In this document: piece after piece, positions 44,479 through 56,513 of the stretch
Position numbering within the stretch: position 1 is the stretch's first letter
Layout of the letters: every line of letters starts with the position of its first letter
Assembly: GCA_040437565.1 (NCBI GenBank)
Contig: JBDOQK010000010.1
Location: 496,001 to 560,000 of the forward strand
Origin: Albugo candida
Lineage: Eukaryota; Oomycota; Peronosporomycetes; Albuginales
DNA: 64,000 nucleotides
Reading direction: 5' to 3'
The notes under the pieces: model-generated
What the model saw: only the letters and a program-made list of their open reading frames with translations
The model's database searches: none
What the model was told of the DNA's origin: nothing
Program-made: the position numbers and the translations under genes

Positions 44479-45766
44479 ATGGGCCGTCATCGCACGCACC
44501 GTAAGAATATAAAAAAGCGCAAAAATCGACGGTTTTATGCGCAGCTGTACGCGTCCTGGGTGGAAAAGGTAAGTGGGATTGTGATCACATAAAGTCATTG
44601 ATGAAGGATACTATGTCAACGTTCCAAGCAATCTGAGAATCAATGGGAAATAGAGCAAATGCAGAGCGAAGAAATCAGCCAACGAGTACATGAAAAGTGG
44701 ATACGCGAGACAACGAAGAGTCAATATCTAAGCCGTCAAAAGCGGAAATCGACTCAGCGCCTACACCGCAGAAAAAGCGGCTGTTCTGTTGGCGTGAGAG
44801 CAAATGTAAAAGAAGTGAATGGTCGTAATATCACTGCGTCAGCAATTGCACCGAGTCGTGCTGGACACATCACTAATGAGTACAGTAGCAATCAAATTGA
44901 TATTCTGCTAGTAAGCGAATCTCTCCATCATCTCAAGAAAAGAGACTTATTTGATTATCGATACTTTAGATTCAAGAAATTCAAAAGAGAGCCTATAAAG
45001 CGATGCAGGATGCAACGGTTCGTGCATACTTGAGCTGCTTTGAGGGCATTGATATGATGCGGACCCTTTGGAAATCAAGGTTCCACGAAGAATACCAGCG
45101 ATACCATGTCCGTTTTACACTCGGACAGGTTGTTGTCCTTTTGGAAAGCATCGGTGCAACCGATCTCATCAAACACCCAGATCAAGTAAATTCCTGCTGC
45201 TTAAGGTACCCTCAAGCGCCACAATTTTTTTCCGATTGTAAACTTGCTCGTATTAGCATTTTTGTATGGATGTTTTACTTGTGGAAGCGAGAGATACCGA
45301 GCTGATGTATGACTTAAGTCTATATTTGTCACAGATTGCTTCAATTGTGCGTATGGAGGTACATGTGCTTCATCGAAACTAGTTCATAGCGTTTCCTGAC
45401 TTCTTACAAAATTTTTAACAGTTGGTGCAGAACCTTGCAAGTCATCTACGCGGTAATGTCTACATCGAATTCGAGTCGGAAGAGGGAGCCAAACAGGCTT
45501 GGCAATCACTCCGTGTGCGTTACTACAAAGGGCGCATTCTTGATCCCGAACTGGTGCCGATGGTCGATTGGCCAGCTAGTGTGTGTGGTGCTTTTATGCA
45601 AGGAGCATGTACACGAGCAAATGAGAATTGCAACTACTTACATCTGTACCATTGCAAGCGAACGAGTATTACACTGAAAAAGCGAAAAGCAGAAAAAGGA
45701 GAATGTTTTGAAGATATTTTGCAATACTTTGAGCAGCCTTCGAGCACAAATGCACAAAAGGGATAG
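44479..45766 (+). CDS. ZRSR2: ZRSR2/URP-like U2AF35-related splicing factor
   Basis: Six exons, all joined in phase 0, give 330 residues: 44479-44568, 44629-44910, 44970-45017, 45080-45205, 45257-45358 and 45422-45766. The basic, charged N-terminus (RTHRKNIKKRKNRRFYAQLY; EISQRVHEKWIRE) matches ZRSR2. Zinc finger 1 is CPFYTRTGCCPFGKHRCNRS followed by His. The UHM region includes LASHLRGNVYIEFESEEGAK with an R-Y-Y loop in place of RxF. Zinc finger 2 is CGAFMQGACTRANENCNYLH. ZRSR2 recognises the 3' splice site of U12-type introns and also acts at U2-type sites. There is no C-terminal RS domain, so it is shorter than the human protein. Introns of 51-63 nt all have GT-AG ends. Confidence 0.88.
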
Positions 45767-46140
45767 CATTGAACGTATAATGCCTCATTGGCATTATTCA
45801 CACTAAGCTATCATGATATCCGATAAAATCCACCGAGCCAGTACACATATCAACTCAGTGCGCTTGGCTTATAGAGTACAATATTTCAGGTAGCCTTCCG
45901 ATGATTTGATAGCCTGTAAGCAAATCGAAGAGTTCTGGATCGTACAATCTCATGGTATCATATGAAAAGTGCTGGCACAGAGGGTACAGGTCGAGAGCTG
46001 CCATCTTACAACGTCTTTTGCGGTGCTCTGTATGATTTCATCGATGTCAATGCTTCCAAATTCTTAACGAGGAGTCACAATGTCGTAGAACATCATCATA
46101 TGATCTCACATTGACTGTGCTAGATGGCAAGCTCAATTCT
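45767..46140. other. Convergent intergenic region
   Basis: About 370 bp between the 3' ends of the ZRSR2-like gene (plus) and the carrier fusion gene (minus). It should hold both transcription ends. No gene is seen. Confidence 0.45.
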
Positions 46141-49100
46141 CTAAGACTCGCGTCTCATCCATTTTTGAAATGTCTCGTAAGTCCATAAGGATATGCCGAC
46201 AGAAGGAACAACTCGAATCGTATTCACGACAAACCCCCGATACAAATTGAATGGATTCCAGCGAAATTTCCACCGCTGTGATGTCTGATCTCCCGGCTTG
46301 ACCGCATGTGATGAAGTATCAATAGATCTGAGAAAGCAATTCCATGTCGAATGATACTGTGGAAAATGAGTCTCTGGATGCCAATTTCCAGCAACTTGCA
46401 GTCTTCGTCGCATGAGATCAAACGGATATGCGTACGCTTGTGCGACAACTGCGGCTGTCATTGCACAAAGAATCTGACCGCGGCCATTCGGTCGATTTTC
46501 TGGTTCATCTGTAGGATCTTTTCCTTGAGAGATATCATTGTGATATTGCAGAAAAACTGGTCGCCAAAACTCATAAGTCACATAATAACTCCCGAAATAA
46601 ACGAATGCTCCAAGATTCGAAGCGGTTGAACCGTGGAAAAAGCCTCGGAAGTTTTCTTTTGCGTAAAGGCTTTTGACAATTTTTTTGATTGGCGTCATAG
46701 AAGAGCTCTGCACACTCATTCTCGTACGCAAAGTATCTAATGGGAGGCACAAAGTATTCACAACAATTCCAATGAGGCCACATGCGAGAAAGTTTGTGTC
46801 GAGCCCAATGAAGGATATAAGTCGCTCGTGGCTGCTGATTTGCTTATCTCCATTTCTAGAAGATGGCACTGGGATTATACGTTGACCTAACGTATCGTAC
46901 ATGGTGCTTGTAAGGAATAACTTCATTGGCAACGCCGGTAACAACCACAGACAATGAGTGAGATTTCCGGCAAAAAGGCCTGTGTCATTCACGTCAACTC
47001 AAGCTCCAAACATTTGTGAATGTCATCTTACCTCGCCATCGATTCAGCCTGTACATTTGGAGCAGCCCTCGTACGATACCTCTCTGTGCGAAATCGTAAT
47101 GCAAGCTTGAAGCGGCACCTTTGAGCGTCGATATCTGTTTCAAGATCTTTAATCGGTCCAAAGGAGCACAGATTGTCCTAGCAACAATACCGGCAAAAAT
47201 GGCACCAGCTATGCCCAGAAAGCACGATAAAGCTTGTGTACGTTGTAACCTCATGATACCAGTTTCGTCTTCATCTTTTTCAAGTGCTGGCTTCAAATAC
47301 TCCCAGTCTGTACCACTGGGGCTATGCCGGCTTGTTAAGCTCCATCCTGTTTCAAAATCGTGCAACATCTTTGATACTTTTGCTTTGATTGTTGAGTTTT
47401 GTGCTCCAGTGGATGAATATTGATGCCGATGAGGAAGTTTTTGGATCTGGACGACGTTCCAGAGCTGACGCAAATCGATCAAATCTGACTGCAGAGTGTC
47501 CAAGAAGGCCAGAAACTCCTTTCTAGCTTCTGATATTCCCAAGTTTTTGTTTCGGCTTCTCGACTGTGATTGCTCGTGCAAAATTCTCGTGATACCACGC
47601 ACCAAATCCTCGTAGGTGACATAGTGATTTCCCAAGCTGGCCATGGCTACTTCCGTCTCAGCTGGGAAATTAAGGGAAAATAAATCTCGATAGAATGAGA
47701 GTCGAGCACTGTCGGTCAAAGAATTGCCACTCTGTTGACATCCCGCTCTTTGCCAGATCATCATAGCCTTGGTCAAATCTTTTAGCTTCACATTGCAGTG
47801 ACTTCCTCCAGTTGGGTACGCACCAGTATCCAGATCTTGGCTGCTGCTGTGCAATGCACGGAAGGCTGCTTCCGGCAATAACTGATCCACTTGGGCGCTG
47901 CTTAACGCGATATGAAAGTGAGCAAACTGTGAAAAATTCACCAAACCGGATGAATCTCGAAGTAATAGAGCCAACGCGAGCTGGATTGCTCGTTTATTTC
48001 TTTCCTTGTCACAATTTGCTTCATCTATCAGATTTTCTTTCCGGTTCTCCAAGGTTTCGTATTCGCTCGTTGTTGCTGGCCAAGAGGTGAGCAATCTTTC
48101 AAGATCTGCCCGAATCATAAAATGCTCTTCTCTTTGGCTAGTGAGGCTCTGATTCGATGTTTTTGAAGCTTCTGAGGTCGTCGGACGTCGAATGCTGCTC
48201 GCACGCTTAAAGAGCTCGTACAAAGAAGCCGATCCGCTACGTGTGATAGTGACAAAAGAAGCTCGATCCATACACCAGACTTTTGTATCCTGTAAAGCTG
48301 TGACCGTAGCCCCCCTCCTGCTATTGTACAATAAAGCTGCTTCACCAAATGTGCTACCTCGTTTTAGGGTACTATCGACGAAAGAAGCTGCCGTCGATGC
48401 AGCCCGATCATCGTTTTGGTCAATCAGAGTTTGTGCTTGAAAGAGTTGTGGGGGTTTGCTGCGAGTTACTAGACATTCTCCATTCTCGATAAGATAGAAG
48501 TAATCACCAACATCTCCTTGTTGCAAAATTCTACTCCCAGCAAGATAGTTTAGCGGGAAGCACTTTCGTACCGCTAAAGCCTTTGTTCGAGCGTCCAAAG
48601 ACTCAAATAACGGATGTTTGGATACTGTTTCCATTAGAAAACGATATTCTTGAACCGAATATTGGCTGGATGGATGGGCCTGAATAGCTTCTTGAAAAGC
48701 TGCTTTGTCTAGCTTCCACAGCACAGCCGTTTTTTTCTCAGCCGGCTTGGTCGATAGCTCCATTTCCGGCATTACACGCACTGTCGCACGTCTCGGTGTG
48801 TCATAAATTAGCGCTGACATCCCAAATGCACTGGACGGGCCATTCGTGCCTACAACCACGTATTCAGGCTCGCTCGCTAGAGGGATCGACTGCCACAGTT
48901 CCTTGGGCAACACCGTATTCTGTTCCAAATGACGTTGAGATTGCGATTCTTCATCTGTTCTACCATCTTCGAGTTTTTGCAGTGCTGAATCCCTGTAATT
49001 CACTAAAACTTCGCACTCTCCTTCTTCTATGATATAAAACCCATCGCCTTCCATTCCTTGATAAAAAACGACCTCGCCTGGATCTAGTTCGACACGTCGA

Positions 49101-50149
49101 AATTTTTTGACCAGTTGCTGTAACTCCATGATATCTCTATTATGGAATAGAGGATGGCGCTTAAGAGCGTGAAGAATCACTTCAGAGGCTAGAAGATCGT
49201 TGTTTCTTTGGCTCGAGGCTTCACAGCTCTGTTCGCGTCGTTGATACTCAATCGCATTAGAGCGTAGCTCTTGACGAAAAGAAAGCTCAGGTAGTAGCGT
49301 CGTCGTCTGCTGTAACTTCACATAGTGTGACTCATCGGTGGAAGAAAAATGCTTGGGTGCATACAAATGAGCTGACGGATACGGTAACAAAATTCCTAAA
49401 TGCTGATACAACGCAGCAATCAACTGTGAGCAAAAGACTTTATGATGACGCTCAATAGGAGATATGGCTTCTTCACTTTCCTTTCTAGAGTTTTTATGAG
49501 GATATAGAGTCTCTAAGCGCTGCATTATCTCTTGTGCCTTCATCTGAGTACTTTGCATTTCTTTAGAGAGATTGTTCCTTTCAAATAACGTCATATTGGA
49601 ACGATGATCCATTTCGCATTGAAACTGTTTGATCGCCTTTTTGAGATTTACTAGTTCGTTAAACAGTGCTTCATGCTGCATCCGTGTACGTCGTTGGTAG
49701 CCTGCATTCACAAAACGCTCCAAACGATCCTCATATTTGCTGTCTTGAACGAGCTGGACGAATTGGTGAGCAGCCTTTTGGAATTCTGAAGTACGATGAA
49801 CTTGCAAGCGCCGAATGGAAATTTCGTTCGCGCGTGACCGAAGAATCCGATCCTCAAGTGGTCGGAGTTTGACGCCACTGAGAGTAGCTTCCAGTAAATG
49901 AAGCTCGGAAACGTTTTTCTCCGACTCTGCTGATGCCGGGACGCGAACAATGACCCCAATATGGTCCCAGTCCGTATTTCCAAAGAGTTTGGCACATGTG
50001 CATATAATTCCGCCGTATAGATCCATTTGAAAGCAGGGCCGGTTGAACAAAACAATATCCCCAGTGTCGATTTTGGCGTTTTCGATAAGCGATTGCAAAA
50101 GCTTCTTATCCGTCTCTGCGTCATATTGCGACTTTGTTAAGGGCTTCAT
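46141..50149 (-). CDS. Fusion: permuted papain-like domain + 2 cNMP-binding domains + mitochondrial carrier
   Basis: Exons 50149-47032 and 46979-46141, joined over a 52-nt intron, give 1318 residues. Residues ~25-270 look like a permuted papain-fold (NlpC/P60, YiiX-like) domain: TGDIVLFNRP, DWDHIGVIVR (His63) and VFCSQLIAALYQHLG (Cys240). Two cyclic-nucleotide-binding domains follow at ~325-490 and ~505-645. The second has an intact phosphate cassette (FGEAALLYNSRRGATV). In the first, Glu is replaced (FGMSALIYDTPRRATV). Residues ~725-745 (LLRDSSGLVNFSQF) look like a degenerate EF-hand. The last ~330 residues are a mitochondrial carrier with three Px(D/E)xx(K/R) motifs: CAPLDRLKILKQ, CLPLDTLRTRMS and AYPFDLMRRRLQV. 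The coding frame and intron are clean, so the fusion looks real. The natural inference is transport gated by cyclic nucleotide or calcium. Substrate unknown. Confidence 0.87.
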
Positions 50150-50212
50150 TGGAATCCTTTGGTAGCGCCGATTTTGCGGTGGCAGAGCTATAAATTAGAC
50201 AAGAGGCCGACT

Positions 50213-50429
50213 ATGGTAACCGAAAAGGACCAGTACGATGCTTTGCGTGCCACGCGACCGAAAATCATTAAAACATCAAAAGTAATTACCCAGGAGTGCT
50301 ACAGCATTCGGGAGCATTGCGATCAATATTCTCATGTGATTAGGTAGCTACAATAGCGGAGACTTGAGCTATAAATGCGTTTTTTGTAGTCGTGACATTC
50401 GACGACTATCATCCGCGACTTCCTTTTAA
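50213..50429 (+). CDS. Possible two-exon small protein (56 residues)
   Basis: ATG at 50213. Exon 1 (50213-50343) joins exon 2 (50390-50429) over a 46-nt GT-AG intron in matching phase. The product starts MVTEKDQYDALRATRPKIIK and ends SRDIRRLSSATSF. It includes ECYSIREHCDQYSHVI with two Cys. No family is recognised. It is divergent from the carrier fusion gene by 63 bp, which fits a real head-to-head pair, but the length makes it a tentative call. Confidence 0.35.
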
Positions 50430-50781
50430 GATAGATTAGCTCATGTAGGGTAATTATCAAGATAGTGAATTTGCATTCTACAGCCTATTGTCATCTCGAA
50501 TAGCAATGCAGTCGGATCAGTCTGAGCTATACGGTAGACTAACGTCTGCATGCCCGCACTACCTCGATCTCGTTGTTTGAGCTCACGTGCGCTTTGTATA
50601 ACGTGATATCAATAAAATCGGCACGAGCAATTCAGTTTGCAGATGCTAGGCTCTAATCTACTCGATAAACTTGTGAATTGACAGCAAAGAGAGAAAATTC
50701 CAGTGCTTAGCAAGGTATTCCGACGCGAATTGTAGCTTAGATTCGGTAATTTCGAACAAATATCAAGTACGACTGGTTGAT
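50430..50781. other. Intergenic region upstream of CCDC22-like gene
   Basis: About 350 bp with no open frame of note. It presumably contains the CCDC22-like promoter. Confidence 0.4.
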
Positions 50782-53089
50782 ATGGGAGACATGCACATGA
50801 CAAGTGATCCCAAGCAGCTCCTTTTGAAAACACTTGAGCAGTACAATTGGTTAGCTGCTATTATACGATTCTTATAATACTTGACTAAATTTGTCTATGG
50901 GAGTAGCATGCCTGTAGGTGCGGCCCAAAGAAATCAGAATTTGTGTGATTTTGTTCTCGAATTCGAAACAGTTGTGATCATCACAGCAAAATTATTAAGC
51001 ATCATTTCATTTCAATCAAGAAGATCACATTATTTGCCACATTCACATCGTAATATACTGGAAGTCACACAATGTTTGGTCAAATCCGAGCATAAAGATG
51101 CATACACTTTGCCTACGTCAGTGGCGGCTCGTCATCGATTGGGAGCAGAACTGGCGCAACTGATTAAGGTTTGGGGGAATCAGAAGGAAACATAGACATG
51201 AACCTCCTTGCTCAGAATGCTTTATTTTGCAGGAAATAGGATACACCGGAGAGTGCGGATACAATCACTTTCTTTATCCAAATGAAAAAGAGACTTTTGA
51301 GCTTTTTTCTTGGCTGGTAGGACAAGTCAATCCATCTGCCGAATCGTATGGAAGCGACGCGACAAATCAGGAAAATACGCTTGAGCGCACAGCGCCAGGC
51401 CACAAAATGCTTACCTCTCTTGGCTTACAATTTAGTAAACAGGAGATGCCGGAAGAAGGTTTTTTGTCTGGAAATTCCATAAAGATCTGTCTACAATCTT
51501 GGAAGAAGCAAAAAACATTATACGCGTGGCCGAATACACAGATCCCAGCTTTACATGGATATCAGAAGCTTGCATCGAGAACAGGTTTTTTGCCAAGGAC
51601 GTCATGGCACAAGGGTACCATTTGCTCTAAAATTTTCGATCAAGATGGCGCACCACCCGATCTTTTTGATGGGTTACCGCTTGAAGCATGCAGAATTACT
51701 TCACTTAGTGAAACATTGATGCTGAACACGAATAGCAGCGGTCCATTAGAAAATGTTTTGTTATCTGAAAACCTGATCTCTTATGGGTCAGATGAAGAAA
51801 TAATGAGTTGTATAGAGGCACACAAATCTTCGCACGACACAATGTCTTCAGATCATGATCCGAAGGAAGAAGTGTCTGACGAGAAAGTTTTTTTTACCGA
51901 CACAATTCAGGATTTCAAATCAATAGACGTCGACCATCCATCATTGAGTGCTACACAGGAACACGTGCCTCGAGATTGTAGCTTGGTAGTATGCGGACTT
52001 GAGGTACCAGCTTACCTTACATCCTCCACACGTATGATAAACGCGGTATTGGGTTTCTAGGTCGATCCTGCGCAAACGATGATGGACAGGATGAGACTGG
52101 CACAATCACAGTCTAACAGCATGGAAGAAGTCGGCGACACATTGCAAGAAGAGGAGAAACAGATCGAAATAATAAAGGAACGAATCGCAGAAATACAGCG
52201 TTCTGGACACACATTACAGAGAGAAGTTTCACAATATCGTAAACTTGTGAAAATGATAGTCGACCCTGAGAGCAACATTGGAAGTCTGAAAGTACTACGC
52301 GACCGAACTGAGTCACAACTGTTCACTTTTACCAAAGAATGGGAGCAACATCAGGAAAGGTTATCGGAGAAAGAGACAGTGTTGGAGATAAAGCGACAAG
52401 ATCACCAGAGAGATCATAATCACCTTATTATGTGCCTCAAGCGAGTACGACGAGAGCTAAAGCAAGCCAAATTAGTGCTGCAAGAGAAGACAAAAGCATT
52501 ACAGGAAGTAGAAGATATTTATCAGCACTTCCCGAAGACGAAATTGACACGAAAGGGATACATCAATGGAATTCTCGAAGTGATCAAACAGATTCACAAG
52601 CAAAAGCAAGAAATTTTGAATATTATACAAGATATACGCTCGGTACAAAAACAGCTCAACCTACAAGCTGAAAAGCTCAAACGAGTAGAAACAATGGGTG
52701 ACGAAAAACTATTTCGAGTAGCGCTGACTTCCTTGGATTCTGCTCAGCCAAATCCATTCACATCAGCTACCACCTCTTCGACCGTTGTATCTCTTTTATT
52801 TCCTTCGGCTTCTTCCGACAAACCCTCTATCGAATTAGGCAACAAAAGCCTACTCATTGAAAATTACAGAAAATTCACTGAGATACGTCAATTGTATGAG
52901 GAGCTTTTTTGCCTAATAGATCGCATTGGTAAAGCTGAAGATGGATCAAGAGGTCTCAGAAATTGGGTATCTCAGGCAGAAAGCAGGGATTCGGGCCGTT
53001 TTTTGCAGCACATTACTAACGATATTGCGAGCATCAGAAAAGAAAACGAGGAGCTACTAAGAACGTGCAGCGAATCGCCAGTCCTGTAA
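50782..53089 (+). CDS. CCDC22: CCDC22 homologue (CCC/Commander complex subunit)
   Basis: Four exons in phase give 709 residues: 50782-50849, 50907-51168, 51233-52003 and 52061-53089. The N-terminal ~115 residues form the NN-CH/CH-like domain, ending with the family hallmark EIGYTGECGYNHFLYPNEKE (compare DLGYPLELGYQNFLYPSE in human CCDC22). A Ser/Asp-rich middle is followed by long coiled coils (QLFTFTKEWEQHQERLSEKE). The conserved C-terminal block reads TRKGYINGILEVIKQIHKQK then QEILNIIQDIRSVQKQLN. CCDC22 pairs with CCDC93 and COMMD proteins in the CCC complex. That complex works with Retriever and WASH to recycle membrane proteins from endosomes, and it also influences cullin ligases. The start codon could be any of three nearby ATGs (50782, 50791, 50797). 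Confidence 0.9.
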
Positions 53090-53200
53090 CCAGCGATCCG
53101 AACTGGTGGTTTTGTGTGCAATATAACATTGCGTCACGATACATCGCTTTATTATTTACTTGGTATTTGGCACAAATGACGCATATATCACTATTTGCAC

Positions 53201-54712
53201 TCAATGAGCAACGTGAACTCGAGCTAGGTGATGCTTTGTAGAATGCTGAGATATGTTAAGATGTTCTTTGGGCCTAGATCCATTCCTGCCCGTGTTATTG
53301 CCTGACTTTCCGAAGCTACCAAAACGAACAACAACGGGACGAGGAGCTTCTCGTAGACGATGCAGCACCTTGGAGAGCCCCAAACCATTCAATTCCTGTC
53401 CATTAACGGCCAAAATGAGTGTTCCATTCTGGATTTCAGGATACTGACTCGCCTCTGAGTTCTTCAGGCATTCTCGTACGATAGCGAATTGCTTCCTTTC
53501 ATCGACACCAAGCTTCATTCCAATCGATTGCTGCTCGAAAACAATATCGAAAACAGCTTCAAGTCCATCCATTACCTTCCGATTTGTCATCATGATCGGA
53601 CTGGTGGTCAGTTCAGGAAGATGTTGTGGCAAGATATTTCTACCATTGCCATAATTTACCGAGTCGGTATTTTGGTTGGCAGCATCACTGTGCCCATAAC
53701 CGCGTGTTGTCCTTCTGCTCGGTCGACCTACGGCCGGATCGTCGTAATCATGTTCTGGTAGAAAATCAAGACTTTTTCTCATATCAACTTGATCTTTACG
53801 ATGAGGTTGATTGTCGCGTGAAGAAGTTCGACTATATTTTCGTCTTCCGGATTTCGGCGACAGGTAACTGGTGGTATCTTGTGTAGCTTCATCGATTGGA
53901 TAAGAGGTGCATCGATTGCGCGTGCTCGAGCTCGAGGCCTCTATTTCTATTTCCGGATTTACTTCGCAGTGCTCCTGCTTTTCTTGCTTATCTTTCCCAC
54001 GATATGATCCCAGTATATACGATTTCAACAGATCGAGGAAAGCTTCTTGTGGGCTATCATCACTTTCTTTGCGCGGATGGGCCTCATCATGATCGTCTTG
54101 CCACGACATATCGTGCTCCTTGCCTCCAACGATGGCAAACGCGTACAACTGTTGGAAAAATAAGGTATCTGTCCCTTTCTCCGCAAAAATAGCCGGGTAA
54201 AATACGGGAGCGGCACGTAGCCAACTGAACATCTCACTAGAAAGTAACAAGTACTACAATCAGTATGAGGTGGCGTATAAGGAGAAGTGAAATCTAAACT
54301 ACTTTCGAGATGAATTGAGCTGAGTTCGGGCTTCAATCACGTCCATGGATTGCGCACTTTTACCTATCGACTGGAATAAATCGACCACTAAGCATAGAGA
54401 GTTGAGAATACATTTGAACGAATACTACGCCAAGACAAAACAGACCTTGCGCTCGAGTGCGATTATATAAAACCTGTAGTGGTTCACAGTCTTTAATTTG
54501 AAATGGGGAACGCTGCTGTTGCTGAATAGCGGTCGCTTGTTCAAGAAGCCAGTCGGCTTTTTGAGATGAGTCGCACGTAATATCGTGCGTTCGGGTCCGT
54601 ACAAAGAGACTATGAATAGTACATTACATACAGAGGAAATGATGATGTATACTGTTAAGTGATAGGAAGACAGCGCCGACGCATTGTACCGCACGGTTAT
54701 AGCCTCTCCCAT
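53201..54712 (-). CDS. PDZ-domain protein with helical N-terminus
   Basis: Four exons in phase give 435 residues: 54712-54690, 54609-54446, 54387-54303 and 54236-53201. The N-terminal ~150 residues are helical and protein-like (KADWLLEQATAIQQQQRSPF, VVDLFQSIGKSAQSMDVIEA, NEMFSWLRAAPVFYPAIFAE). A charged, Ser/Arg-rich linker leads to a C-terminal PDZ-like domain at ~320-400 (FEQQSIGMKLGVDERKQFAI, GTLILAVNGQELNGLGLSKV, VVVRFG). The carboxylate-binding loop is not a standard GLGF, so the ligand class is unclear. It is convergent with CCDC22 (110 bp between stops). A partial copy at 55065-56347 is an assembly duplicate. Function unknown; it is probably a scaffold. Confidence 0.72.
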
Positions 54713-54964
54713 TGTTACTAGATCGAAGCTGAACGGAATGATTCGAGAAAACTTGCAAAAAAAAGTACTCGGTCATATTTCATATATTAGCAATATGCGC
54801 AACAAAACACAGCTGCATATCATTTTACACAGCTCTGCACACAACGCTACATTACATAAGGCCAATTGTATTCTAATTCTACGCGCAAAGCATTGTGTGT
54901 AGGCATTTGAGTATGTCACCATTGGCTTCGCGTAGCTTGCGCTCCGCTTGTTGAGTAGTAATTT

Positions 54965-55064
54965 NNNNNNNNNNNNNNNNNNNNNNNNNNNNNNNNNNNN
55001 NNNNNNNNNNNNNNNNNNNNNNNNNNNNNNNNNNNNNNNNNNNNNNNNNNNNNNNNNNNNNNNN
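54965..55064. other. Assembly gap (100 N) with 1535-bp duplicated flank
   Basis: 53430-54964 recurs at 55065-56599 with an offset of 1635. The block carries most of the PDZ gene and the last part of the HYPK-like gene. Confidence 0.9.
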
Positions 55065-56347
55065 TGGATTTCAGGATACTGACTCGCCTCTGAGTTCTTC
55101 AGGCATTCTCGTACGATAGCGAATTGCTTCCTTTCATCGACACCAAGCTTCATTCCAATCGATTGCTGCTCGAAAACAATATCGAAAACAGCTTCAAGTC
55201 CATCCATTACCTTCCGATTTGTCATCATGATCGGACTGGTGGTCAGTTCAGGAAGATGTTGTGGCAAGATATTTCTACCATTGCCATAATTTACCGAGTC
55301 GGTATTTTGGTTGGCAGCATCACTGTGCCCATAACCGCGTGTTGTCCTTCTGCTCGGTCGACCTACGGCCGGATCGTCGTAATCATGTTCTGGTAGAAAA
55401 TCAAGACTTTTTCTCATATCAACTTGATCTTTACGATGAGGTTGATTGTCGCGTGAAGAAGTTCGACTATATTTTCGTCTTCCGGATTTCGGCGACAGGT
55501 AACTGGTGGTATCTTGTGTAGCTTCATCGATTGGATAAGAGGTGCATCGATTGCGCGTGCTCGAGCTCGAGGCCTCTATTTCTATTTCCGGATTTACTTC
55601 GCAGTGCTCCTGCTTTTCTTGCTTATCTTTCCCACGATATGATCCCAGTATATACGATTTCAACAGATCGAGGAAAGCTTCTTGTGGGCTATCATCACTT
55701 TCTTTGCGCGGATGGGCCTCATCATGATCGTCTTGCCACGACATATCGTGCTCCTTGCCTCCAACGATGGCAAACGCGTACAACTGTTGGAAAAATAAGG
55801 TATCTGTCCCTTTCTCCGCAAAAATAGCCGGGTAAAATACGGGAGCGGCACGTAGCCAACTGAACATCTCACTAGAAAGTAACAAGTACTACAATCAGTA
55901 TGAGGTGGCGTATAAGGAGAAGTGAAATCTAAACTACTTTCGAGATGAATTGAGCTGAGTTCGGGCTTCAATCACGTCCATGGATTGCGCACTTTTACCT
56001 ATCGACTGGAATAAATCGACCACTAAGCATAGAGAGTTGAGAATACATTTGAACGAATACTACGCCAAGACAAAACAGACCTTGCGCTCGAGTGCGATTA
56101 TATAAAACCTGTAGTGGTTCACAGTCTTTAATTTGAAATGGGGAACGCTGCTGTTGCTGAATAGCGGTCGCTTGTTCAAGAAGCCAGTCGGCTTTTTGAG
56201 ATGAGTCGCACGTAATATCGTGCGTTCGGGTCCGTACAAAGAGACTATGAATAGTACATTACATACAGAGGAAATGATGATGTATACTGTTAAGTGATAG
56301 GAAGACAGCGCCGACGCATTGTACCGCACGGTTATAGCCTCTCCCAT
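55065..56347 (-). other. Redundant copy of the PDZ-protein gene (assembly duplicate)
   Basis: This contains all exons of the PDZ gene except the last ~230 bp and is cut by the gap. It is identical to the corresponding part of 53430-54712 as far as I compared. It is not a paralogue. Confidence 0.85.
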
Positions 56348-56513
56348 TGTTACTAGATCGAAGCTGAACGGAATGATTCGAGAAAACTTGCAAAAAAAAG
56401 TACTCGGTCATATTTCATATATTAGCAATATGCGCAACAAAACACAGCTGCATATCATTTTACACAGCTCTGCACACAACGCTACATTACATAAGGCCAA
56501 TTGTATTCTAATT

